From Actinomycetota bacterium (GTDB taxonomy: Bacteria > Actinomycetota > Humimicrobiia > Humimicrobiales > Humimicrobiaceae), in assembly GCA_016870675.1 (NCBI GenBank), contig VGAU01000134.1, positions 1-5,553 of the forward strand: a stretch of DNA of 5,553 nt. Reading direction: 5' to 3'. Numbering within the stretch: position 1 is the first letter of the stretch; every line of letters begins with the position of its first letter. A program made the position numbers and the translations under genes. The notes under the pieces were generated by a model. The model was not told the DNA's origin, made no database searches, and was given only the letters and a program-made list of their open reading frames with translations. Shown piece after piece: positions 1 through 4,907 of the stretch.

Positions 1-1
1 A

Positions 2-214
2 ATGAAATTAAAAGTAATTTATCCCAATCATTCTATATTAAATAGTGCAATAAAAATTGCACATACTTGTGATCTGACCATATATGATTCTTTTTATATA
101 GCAGTAGCAAAATTCTGTGAGGCATTACTTTTAACCGAGGATAAGAAAATACTGGAGAATAAGAATAAATTCGGATTTATTAAATCCCCTAAAGAATTAA
201 GAGGGATTTTATAA
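2..214 (+). CDS. VapC-like PIN-domain toxin, C-terminal half (5' end outside window)
   Basis: This is probably the ribonuclease toxin of a type II toxin-antitoxin pair; PIN toxins cleave RNA using a Mg-binding cluster of acidic residues. The 70 visible residues match the second half of the fold: the segment TIYDSFYIAVA, with the conserved Asp in the helix typical of VapC, followed about 13 residues later by LLTEDKKIL, with the last conserved acidic residue. VapC proteins are usually 125-140 aa, so roughly the N-terminal half, including the first catalytic Asp, should lie before base 1. The Met at base 2 is therefore probably internal, not the start; the frame is open to the window edge. An antitoxin gene is expected upstream, out of view. 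It ends with TAA and is convergent with the PIN toxin that follows. Whether the whole gene is intact cannot be judged here. Confidence 0.75.
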   Translation: MKLKVIYPNHSILNSAIKIAHTCDLTIYDSFYIAVAKFCEALLLTEDKKILENKNKFGFIKSPKELRGIL

Positions 215-372
215 TTCAAATTGACAAAATAAAAGAAATTAATGAATGTCCCGAGCTAGATATGCCGCCCCCAGTGCCCCGATTATTTGAAGCTTATATA
301 CGCTGTTGTACGTGCTGCATAAATCTAGGAGCAAATACTTATTTTATGCTTATTAATGTCAATTATAAACCC

Positions 373-783
373 TTATGATTTATAATAGTTTAAAAACTCT
401 TTTGGGCTTAGAATTTTTATATTCTCATACTCTCTTAAACTCAGCAAATGATTGTCACCTGAAATAATATAATCTGCTTTATTGGTAACAGCACATTCTA
501 TGAATTTATTGTCATCTGGATCATTTTTTACCAGTGCAATTTTTATTGTGATTGGTTTATATAAAATATTAACCTGTCTTTTAAAGAGGTTTAAAAGTTC
601 TTTAAGTTCCGGTTCACCGGCAAATCCAAATCTGGATAAGACTCCAAGATATTCCTCGAGTATTTCACCGGAAATACATAATTGTATTTTTTCTTCTTTC
701 CATAGGTTCATTATCTTCCTGGGATTGCCTTTCTTATTAAAAAAAGATGATATAAATATATTGGTGTCTATTACTACTTTTAT
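373..783 (-). CDS. PIN-family toxin (TIGR00305/COG1569 type) with apparent ATA start
   Basis: Putative RNase toxin of a type II toxin-antitoxin pair. From the ATA at 783-781 the frame gives 136 aa, the usual length for this family. It begins KVVIDTNIFISS after the start residue, the canonical first beta strand with catalytic Asp6. Further hallmarks are GEILEEYLGVL (residues 39-49, catalytic Glu region), NDPDDNKFIECA (87-98), ADYIISGDNHLL (103-114, Asp110) and LSPKEFL near the end. No ATG, GTG or TTG exists in this frame between an upstream TAG and codon 1. The next ATG (711) would delete the first catalytic strand. The ATA overlaps the antitoxin TAA by four bases (ATAA), where an ATGA overlap would be usual, and an AGGAG lies 9 nt upstream. 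Either ATA is used as a weak start or a G-to-A change has silenced the gene. The family call is firm; its activity is uncertain. Confidence 0.85.
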   Translation of the reverse strand: MKVVIDTNIFISSFFNKKGNPRKIMNLWKEEKIQLCISGEILEEYLGVLSRFGFAGEPELKELLNLFKRQVNILYKPITIKIALVKNDPDDNKFIECAVTNKADYIISGDNHLLSLREYENIKILSPKEFLNYYKS

Positions 784-1028
784 TTTTTCCCGCTCCTGGT
801 TTCCTTTATTTTTCTATCAATATCTTCCAGTTTAAACCCGCTGCTTTCGATTTTTTCTGAAATCCTGTCCCAGAGGCTGTCAACTATAGTTGAAAAGTCA
901 TTCTCTGCAGTATAATTACTTACAAGTTCCCTAATCTTTTCACTTGTTGTCTTGCCTTCAATTCTTGCAATTTTAGAAAACTTACTTTTTAATTCTTCAT
1001 CTATTCTTATAATTAATTGCTTTTTCAT
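780..1028 (-). CDS. Ribbon-helix-helix-like antitoxin paired with the PIN toxin
   Basis: A small 82-aa protein encoded immediately upstream of the PIN toxin. The N-terminus KKQLIIRIDEELKSKFSKIA reads as a beta strand followed by a helix, then GKTTSEKIRELVSNYTAE as a second helix, which is the ribbon-helix-helix (Arc/MetJ/CopG) pattern of DNA-binding antitoxins. The charged C-terminal tail (about residues 44-82, DFSTIVDSLWDRI onward) would be the toxin-binding part. In this family the antitoxin binds the operon promoter and neutralises the toxin. The stop overlaps the toxin start region, indicating translational coupling. No good Shine-Dalgarno is visible before the ATG; a perfect 10-bp palindrome sits at 1036-1045 and a 9-bp repeat ladder further upstream. 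The fold is inferred from sequence pattern only. Confidence 0.75.
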   Translation of the reverse strand: MKKQLIIRIDEELKSKFSKIARIEGKTTSEKIRELVSNYTAENDFSTIVDSLWDRISEKIESSGFKLEDIDRKIKETRSGKK

Positions 1029-1035
1029 AATTATT

Positions 1036-1053
1036 AAGTTAACTTTTATTATA
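1036..1053 (-). promoter_or_regulatory. Candidate -10 box and palindrome ahead of the antitoxin-toxin operon
   Basis: On the minus strand TATAAT (1053-1048) lies about 20 bp before the antitoxin ATG and is followed by the perfect palindrome AAGTTAACTT (1045-1036). A start of transcription near 1041 would give a leader of only about a dozen bases. No good -35 hexamer is seen at 16-18 bp upstream. The assignment is tentative in such AT-rich DNA. Confidence 0.35.
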
Positions 1054-1068
1054 GTTTTCTATTAGATT

Positions 1069-1113
1069 AATTACATAATTGGTATATATTGTATAAATTG
1101 TATAAATAATATA
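1069..1113 (-). promoter_or_regulatory. Ladder of 9-bp repeats, candidate antitoxin operator
   Basis: On the plus strand five consecutive 9-mers read AATTACATA, ATTGGTATA, TATTGTATA, AATTGTATA and AATAATATA. The ATTGTATAA unit is exactly duplicated at 1088-1096 and 1097-1105. The array covers the expected -35 region of the minus-strand toxin-antitoxin operon. Ribbon-helix-helix antitoxins commonly bind short tandem sites cooperatively, so an operator is a reasonable inference, but AT-richness raises the chance of coincidence. Confidence 0.4.
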
Positions 1114-1153
1114 CACATTATATAATTATTATTTTTTTTTACAAGTGGAAGCA

Positions 1154-1180
1154 TTGATTTTAAATATTAAATGTTATAAT
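1154..1180 (+). promoter_or_regulatory. Candidate promoter for the corrinoid-activation-like gene
   Basis: TTGATT (1154-1159) and an extended -10, TGTTATAAT (1172-1180), are separated by 15 bp between hexamers. The short spacer is offset by the TGn extension. Transcription would start near 1187, giving a leader of about 78 nt. I see no cobalamin riboswitch; the leader is too short and AT-rich for one. Confidence 0.4.
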
Positions 1181-1264
1181 AGTTTATCAAATCTGGATAC
1201 TTTGATTTTGTTTAATAAAATAAAATTTTAATTAAATAAAGTATAAAATAATAAAGGAAGTATT

Positions 1265-1942
1265 ATGATAATTTTAGAAAATATTAAACTTGAAATTCCT
1301 GAAGAAACCGGTAGGGATTTCCTAACAAAATTAATGGGTGGAAGACTAAACCATCAACTTAAAAAATTACTCCGAGATAAAAGTGAAATTTGTATTGGTA
1401 ATATTGAACCAAAAGCAATTTATTCAAATTATGAAATAGAAAAAATAATTGGTGACTGTGTATACTTTAAATCAGGAAATATTTTCACAGGACCTAATAT
1501 TTCAAAAATACTTACCGGATCGGAAATTTCAACTATTTTTATAATTACTCTGGGAAGTATGACAGATAAAATAATAAAAGATGTAGGTGATAGCGGTGAC
1601 ATGCTTTCCACTATCATAATGGATGCAATGACCACCGAACTTTTAGGAATTCTTGGTAATTATGTAGGTGAGATCATAAAGAAAGAAGGTATTAGGGAAA
1701 AAGGCTGGGGATCAACATGCACATATTCTCCAGGTCAATATAAATGGACAATTGAAGAGCAAAAAGAAATGTTTTCCATGGTAGATGGAAATAAAATTGG
1801 TGTGGAACTTAATAAGAGTTACCTGATGGTCCCATTTAAATCCTTATCAGGAGTATATGGATTCGGTCCAATCGGCAGTATAAATAAGACAAGAGTTGCC
1901 TGTGATTTGTGCCCAAGGGAAAACTGTATCGGTCGAAGGTAA
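1265..1942 (+). CDS. Stand-alone MetH activation-domain-like protein (corrinoid reactivation)
   Basis: 225 aa resembling the AdoMet-binding activation domain of B12-dependent methionine synthase (Met_synt_B12), here as a separate protein. In MetH this domain supports reductive methylation of inactive cob(II)alamin with AdoMet. Visible hallmarks: a long N-terminal alpha/beta region with ITLGSMTDKII (94-104), then YSPGQYKW (154-161), matching the MetH motif where a Pro-Gly turn contacts AdoMet, EQ (165-166), and IGVELNKSYLMVPFKSLSG (178-196), matching the MetH IGM-LTES-AM-P-SVSG stretch. The end carries a Cys cluster C-x2-C-x4-C (Cys213, 216, 221) not found in MetH, possibly a metal or Fe-S ligand set. 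Separate proteins of this type occur in anaerobes, for example TM0269 of Thermotoga. AAGGAAG four bases before ATG supports the start. No methyltransferase or corrinoid protein is nearby, so its partner must be encoded elsewhere. Confidence 0.8.
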   Translation: MIILENIKLEIPEETGRDFLTKLMGGRLNHQLKKLLRDKSEICIGNIEPKAIYSNYEIEKIIGDCVYFKSGNIFTGPNISKILTGSEISTIFIITLGSMTDKIIKDVGDSGDMLSTIIMDAMTTELLGILGNYVGEIIKKEGIREKGWGSTCTYSPGQYKWTIEEQKEMFSMVDGNKIGVELNKSYLMVPFKSLSGVYGFGPIGSINKTRVACDLCPRENCIGRR

Positions 1943-2402
1943 AAACTTATTAAAATTTGAAAAGGTATTCTGGCGGCCATACAGGGACAATAACTGGGTA
2001 TCTTGAAATATATGATGCTATTGTTTAGAAATCTTAAGTTATCTATAATTTAGTTCTGTAGCTATATATTAAAGAATGGCTCCCCTTAGTTGACATGTTT
2101 CGAACTTTTTATTTTGATGAATTTACTGATTTAAAAGATGAATTAGAGACAATTAAAATTAATTTTATATTTATATAATGGATTGTTTGCATCGTATAGC
2201 TGGAGACAGTGAATAAATAGATAGAACTGTGGCACTGAGCTCAAATTTCTGCTCTTGATAGATTAGCTCACAGCTCATACCAGATTCTTATGGATGGGCC
2301 ATCTATTAGAAAACAAAACAGTCCTAAATAATGGAGGTGATGAAACTATGAGGATGTTATTTTTTCCCATAATGTTAGAAACAAGATATAATTCTGAAGT
2401 GG
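1943..2402. other. Gene-poor AT-rich stretch, probably element remnant
   Basis: About 460 bp with no convincing gene on either strand and many stops in all frames. It holds weak short inverted repeats: ACAGT/ACTGT (2206-2210 with 2226-2230), TGAGCT/AGCTCA (2236-2241 with 2264-2269), and a loopless GATGG/CCATC palindrome near 2293-2303. There is also one short ORF with an excellent Shine-Dalgarno (2348-2419). No clear terminator follows the corrinoid gene. Because insertion-sequence-like end repeats begin at 2403, this may be the decayed inside of an element extending leftwards. Confidence 0.5.
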
Positions 2403-2419
2403 TGGTTCAATGGTACTGA
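2348..2419 (+). CDS. Possible 23-aa ORF with consensus ribosome binding site
   Basis: GGAGGTGAT (2333-2341) stands six bases before ATG 2348, the strongest Shine-Dalgarno in the window. The ORF encodes only 23 residues, beginning MRMLFFPIMLETRY, and runs into the IS-like end repeat before TGA. The frame is also open upstream to an ATG at 2294 (41 aa). I do not recognise it; the likeliest reading is the surviving start of a truncated gene. Confidence 0.25.
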   Translation: MRMLFFPIMLETRYNSEVVVQWY

Positions 2420-2452
2420 CGTGATGGTTCAATGCTAGTGAATGGTGACATG
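2403..2452. repeat. Short tandem repeats resembling an insertion-sequence end
   Basis: TGGTTCAATG occurs exactly at 2403-2412 and 2425-2434 (22-bp spacing), followed by a degenerate copy TGGTGACATG at 2443-2452. Spaced repeats inside a terminus are typical of IS21-family ends. Read from the right, the sequence starts TGTCACCATTCACT at 2450, and a 5' TG (CA on the plus strand) is the usual terminal dinucleotide of IS21 elements. The repeats differ from the TGTCCG repeats at 2891-2966, so this would be a different element, lying to the left. Confidence 0.4.
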
Positions 2453-2815
2453 CCATGTTAGCCTGGGATAGCTATATCCATCTGGGTTATCTGCTATATG
2501 CTCATCCCATAATAGTTTAAGTGTCACCCCCTTTCTTTTTAGATCCCTGGCAAAGTATGGAAACATTGCCTCAAGTTTTTTGTATTTTTGGCAGCCTCTT
2601 TTGTTTTTATAAAGAAGCTCTGATAGCTCGCTGTCTGTTAGATCTGCTATGTCCTGATAGCTAAGGCCGGTTGCCCTAAACTCTTGGACATAATAATTTA
2701 CCACTGTTTTGGAGATGTTTAGAGCTTTTGCAATTTTCCTGCAACCCAGGTCCAGTTCAGACTTAAGCCTTATTATTTCTCTTATCTTATCCATACTTAT
2801 CCTCTTTCTTCTCAT
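2435..2815 (-). pseudogene. istA: IS21 transposase IstA, N-terminal fragment
   Basis: IstA is the DDE transposase of IS21-family elements and works with the AAA ATPase IstB. The 126-aa frame matches the first quarter or so of the usual 350-500 aa. It opens with RISMDKIREIIRLKSELDLG, followed by a helix-turn-helix GCRKIAKALNISKTVVNYYV (24-43), the linker with FATGL/LTDSELSELL-type sequence, and the conserved RDLKRKGVTLKLLWDEH...NPDGYSYPR (90-118). Homology stops there; the last eight residues are read from unrelated DNA. The whole catalytic DDE core is absent. An AGGAG (minus strand, 2828-2824 region) eight bases before the ATG supports the start. It may still make a DNA-binding peptide, but no transposition is expected. 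Confidence 0.85.
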
Positions 2816-2985
2816 TTTTCATGCTCCTATTTTTTATTGCTAATAGAAGCATTTTAACTAATATTTTTAAGGAAGTATGAATGATTTGAAGTGTCCGTTA
2901 AAAACGATAATTGGTGTCCGCTAATTTCGATTTTGGGTGTCCGTTAAATTCAATTTTGGGTGTCCGTTTTTCCCAATTTTATACA
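2451..2985 (-). mobile_element. Truncated IS21-family element (istA end only)
   Basis: The remnant comprises one IS terminus at the right, a short leader and the first part of istA on the minus strand. The outer end is placed at 2985 because the disrupted permease frame is recognisable up to its TPI motif and then turns into TGTATAAAATTGGG on the minus strand, beginning with the TG dinucleotide usual for IS21. The other end, the rest of istA and all of istB are missing; the sequence is replaced at about 2451-2462 by what appears to be the end of a second element. It cannot transpose by itself. Confidence 0.75.
2891..2966. repeat. Four 23-bp-spaced GTGTCCG repeats of the IS21 terminus
   Basis: GTGTCCG occurs at 2891, 2914, 2937 and 2960, exactly 23 bp apart. 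The intervening sequences are similar (TTAAATTCAATTTTGG-like), so full 23-bp units recur. Multiple internal repeats at the ends are transposase-binding sites characteristic of IS21-family elements. They lie between the istA start and the proposed outer end at 2985. Confidence 0.8.
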
Positions 2986-3720
2986 CGATTGGGGTAAAAA
3001 AGGCACAAGATGCGCTGACTGCTATCGTCATAAGGAACGGGCTAATGGAAGCAACAAGACCGTCAGCAATCCTTATTCCAATAGGAGCCATTAATACAAC
3101 CGTAGCAGCATTATTAATAACACCCGACAGAATTACGGTGGTAACAAGGAAAATGCCCAACGTTGCCCAGATTGGTAATTCTGTACCAATTTTCAGTACT
3201 GTTCTGGCAATAAGGTCCGCTCCGCCGGTTGTCTCCAATGCCTCTTTAACCGGAATCATTGCTCCCAGAAGTATAATCACTGGTCAGTCGATGCTGGTAT
3301 ATATTTCCCGGACGGAGACGACATTTGTCAGTACCAATAAAACTGCTGCAATAGTAAATGCTATCTGTACCGGGAGTAATCCTGCAACGACAGCAGCAAT
3401 GGCAATACCGAATATTCCTACGGCAAGAATTATCTTGCGCGGCTGACCAATTTTTAATCCTCGCTCGGCTAGAGGTAAACATTCTATACTGGTAACGGCG
3501 TTGTTTAAATTATGCGTCCTTCCCTGAAGCAATAACACATCACCTGTTTTAAACCGTATATTATCTATTCGCTGCCGAATACGCTTTTTTGTCTCGCAAC
3601 TGCAAGCAGGTTGACCCAATAACGTGAATGCATATTCAAACTTGCGGCAGTATTACCGACAAGAGGCGAATCTGCCATAACAATAACCTCGGTTATCGAT
3701 ATATCTTTTGAGCCGATGGC
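2986..3720 (-). pseudogene. SLC13-type permease with TrkA-C domain, broken fragment
   Basis: Internal piece of a membrane transporter of the SLC13/DASS-related group (anion or carboxylate permeases with cytoplasmic RCK_C/TrkA-C domains). Read on the minus strand: a TrkA-C portion EVIVMADSPLVGNTAASLN, then RIRQRIDNIRFKTGDVLLLQG, then ECLPLAERGLKIGQPRK and hydrophobic helices, DxPVIILLGAMIPVKEALETTGG, the conserved NNAATVVLMAPIG, and ASCAFFTPI. Three lesions are visible. A 1-nt shift at the six-T run 3585-3590 (seven bases would restore frame) separates VARQ from KRIRQR. TGA (3286-3284) stands where the family has Trp. The C-terminus is cut after TPI (normally TPIGHQ) by the IS21 end at 2985. 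The N-terminal half is also gone. Its GC content is visibly higher than the surrounding genes, suggesting different ancestry. Confidence 0.8.
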
Positions 3721-3782
3721 GTCATTCCTGAATTAGCAGCTCTTATTGTTTTATTTGCTCCCCAGATTGTAATGTGGTCCTC

Positions 3783-3872
3783 TTACTGATATGTCCAAAG
3801 TGCGGGGGAGATATGAGGATAATCGCTTTTATCCATGAGACATTCTATAAATATAAATTTCTGATAAGCTAA
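3783..3872 (+). pseudogene. C-terminal scrap of an IS91/Y2-like transposase (tentative)
   Basis: A short open stretch reads LLICPKCGGDMRIIAFIHE and then loses recognisable sequence before TAA at 3870-3872. The pattern hydrophobic-CPKCGG-MRIIAFI is one I associate with the C-terminal zinc-knuckle-like region of IS91/IS801-type putative transposases, where it follows a segment like VYEVDPL. Only about 19 residues are convincing. It lies on the strand opposite to the permease fragment, just outside its upstream break, which fits element debris at the breakpoint. The interval 3721-3782 shows nothing recognisable. Confidence 0.4.
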
Positions 3873-3891
3873 TGTTATATAATAGTATTGT

Positions 3892-3932
3892 TTGACATTA
3901 CTACCATAATCTACTATATTTATATCATGATA
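3892..3932 (+). promoter_or_regulatory. higBA promoter with palindrome over the higB start
   Basis: A perfect -35 TTGACA (3892-3897) and -10 TATATT (3915-3920) are separated by 17 bp, the best promoter in the window. Transcription should start about 3927, at the higB ATG itself, and no Shine-Dalgarno precedes that ATG, so a leaderless or nearly leaderless mRNA is predicted. A perfect palindrome TATCATGATA (3923-3932) covers the start codon and is a plausible HigA operator. Confidence 0.65.
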
Positions 3933-4215
3933 AAGTCATTTAATTCGAAAGAGACTGAAAAGATATGGAAAGGTAATTTCTCAAGAGAATATCCAAATGA
4001 TATTCAAAATACTGCAAGAAAGAAACTCAGGATGCTAAATAACTCCTTTGATTTAAATGACCTGAAAACACCTCCTTCAAATAGACTAAACAAATTGAAA
4101 GGAGACAGAATGGGACAATATAGCATAAGAATTAATGATCAGTGGCGTATATGTTATATGTTTCATATGGAGAAACAATGACTGTTATTATGTTGAGATA
4201 GCAGATTATCATTAA
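3927..4215 (+). pseudogene. higB: HigB/RelE-family toxin, frameshifted near the C-terminus
   Basis: HigB toxins are small RelE-fold ribonucleases that cut mRNA on the ribosome. From ATG 3927 the protein reads MIKSFNSKETEKIWKG, the canonical family opening, then ARKKLRMLNNSFDLNDLKTPPSNRLNKLKGDRMGQYSI and INDQWRICY, close to the usual NxxWRICF core. The expected ending is present but in another frame: IWRNNDCYYVEIADYH from 4165 to the TAA at 4213-4215. The current frame stops early at TGA 4179-4181 after YMFHMEKQ. Removing the 7 bases at 4158-4164 rejoins the halves as RICY-IWRNNDCYYVEI, exactly the family spacing. The lost segment contains the conserved final strand, so activity is unlikely. 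higA follows 20 bp after the ancestral stop. Confidence 0.85.
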
Positions 4216-4235
4216 ACAATAGGAGAAAAGGAATA

Positions 4236-4529
4236 ATGAAAAAATTAAAAAATATCCACCCTGGTGAGGTTTTAGAAGAAGAATTTCTAAAACCATTAAA
4301 CATTTCTGCCTACAGACTGGCTAAAGAAACACATCTGGATCAAACTCGTATATCTGAGATAATCCATAAAAAAAGAAGTATAACTGCAGATACTGCCCTG
4401 AGGTTAGCCAAGTTCTTTGGAAATACCCCTCAATTCTGGATGGGTTTACAAAATGATTATGATATAGAAGAGGAAAGATCAGGAATTGATGCTGAATTAA
4501 AGAAAATTAAGCAATTACAGGTGGTATAA
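4236..4529 (+). CDS. higA: HigA antitoxin, XRE-type helix-turn-helix protein
   Basis: HigA binds and neutralises HigB and represses the operon. The 97-aa sequence is full length. It opens with NIHPGEVLEEEFLKPLNIS (6-24), the signature start of HigA proteins, followed by the helix-turn-helix AYRLAKETHLDQTRISEIIHKKRSITADTALRLAKFFG (25-62) and PQFWMGLQNDYDIE (65-78), the conserved family ending. AGGAG (4221-4225) and AAAGGA (4227-4232) precede the ATG; the start is well supported. It lies 20 bp after the ancestral higB stop and shares that promoter. No damage is visible, so it is probably now an orphan antitoxin or autonomous repressor, since the toxin gene is frameshifted. Confidence 0.92.
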   Translation: MKKLKNIHPGEVLEEEFLKPLNISAYRLAKETHLDQTRISEIIHKKRSITADTALRLAKFFGNTPQFWMGLQNDYDIEEERSGIDAELKKIKQLQVV

Positions 4530-4541
4530 ATTCTATATAAT
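4515..4541 (+). promoter_or_regulatory. Weak candidate promoter for the BECR-like/DUF2283 pair
   Basis: TATAAT (4536-4541) just after the higA stop is preceded by TTACAG (4515-4520) at 15 bp. The -10 is perfect but the -35 is poor and the spacer short. It would allow the following two genes to be transcribed apart from higBA, but read-through from higA is equally possible since no terminator is seen. Confidence 0.3.
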
Positions 4542-4600
4542 GTAATTTATAAAGGTAAAGTATCTATGGAATTAATATTAAAATACTGATAGATTAAGCA

Positions 4601-4906
4601 TTGCAAGAAATGAAGGATATTGCATATTCAGTAAATAATATTCCAATTCGCCTGACAGGCGAATGGTGGACGCATATAGTAGAAAACCATGAGGATATGG
4701 CGGGATATTATTTTGATGTCCTGGAAGCTGTAAATAATTCTTCATATGTATTAGATGGTGATGAAGACGAATTATGGACAGTAAAATATATCAACAAAGT
4801 AAAAGTATTTCTTGTTATCTATAAAGAATCGAAAAGCAAAAATGATGGTTTTATTGTTACTGCCTTCACAAAACAAAGATTAGGAAACTTCTTAAAAGGA
4901 GAATAA
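4601..4906 (+). CDS. Small protein resembling BECR-fold (PBECR-like) nuclease, DUF2283 partner
   Basis: 101 aa from TTG 4601, or 98 aa from ATG 4610; neither start has a good Shine-Dalgarno, which leaves the true start open. The layout is familiar from a widespread family of small proteins encoded beside DUF2283 genes: IPIRLTGEWWTHIVENHEDM (14-33 from TTG) with two His residues, VLEAVNNSSYVLDGDEDELWTVKYI, a hydrophobic strand VKVFLVIYKE (67-76), and NDGFIVTAFTKQR (81-93). Candidate catalytic residues are His25, His30, Lys75, Thr87 and Thr90. This resembles the Barnase-EndoU-ColicinE5/D-RelE nuclease superfamily, suggesting a toxin-like RNase, but this is inference from pattern. The reading frame is undamaged and ends one base before the DUF2283 ATG, so the two form an operon. 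Confidence 0.65.
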   Translation: MQEMKDIAYSVNNIPIRLTGEWWTHIVENHEDMAGYYFDVLEAVNNSSYVLDGDEDELWTVKYINKVKVFLVIYKESKSKNDGFIVTAFTKQRLGNFLKGE

Positions 4907-4907
4907 T

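Noticed and set aside
317..349. GCATAAA/TTTATGC inverted repeat as a bidirectional terminator between convergent genes.
   Set aside because: AT-only style stem of 7 bp with a 19-base loop and no T-run; too weak to call.
262..378. 38-aa ORF with a CCTCC motif between the convergent PIN genes.
   Set aside because: No Shine-Dalgarno, no recognisable family, odd proline and cysteine content, and it overlaps the end of the minus-strand toxin.
1429..1635. Minus-strand ORF inside the corrinoid-activation-like gene.
   Set aside because: Low-complexity, Ile/Ser-rich shadow of a well-supported plus-strand gene.
1966..1990. TTCTGGCGGCCATACAGGG resembles the 5' end of bacterial 5S rRNA.
   Set aside because: Only about 20 bases match; the following sequence lacks the conserved 5S loops and pairing, so it is at most a tiny relic or chance.
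2201..2310. Small inverted repeats suggesting a structured RNA such as an IS-encoded guide RNA.
   Set aside because: Stems are only 5-6 bp, no associated IS110 or TnpB gene is present, and covariation cannot be assessed.
2891..2966. CRISPR-like array of 23-bp-spaced repeats.
   Set aside because: The intervening sequences are similar to each other, the units are too short, no cas genes are present, and the position fits IS21 end repeats.
3284..3286. TGA read as tryptophan (alternative genetic code).
   Set aside because: Intact genes here use TGG for Trp and contain no internal TGA; the permease has other lesions, so decay is simpler.
2937..3446. Long plus-strand ORF across the permease and IS end.
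   Set aside because: It is antisense to a recognisable permease and crosses the IS junction; its translation has no family features.
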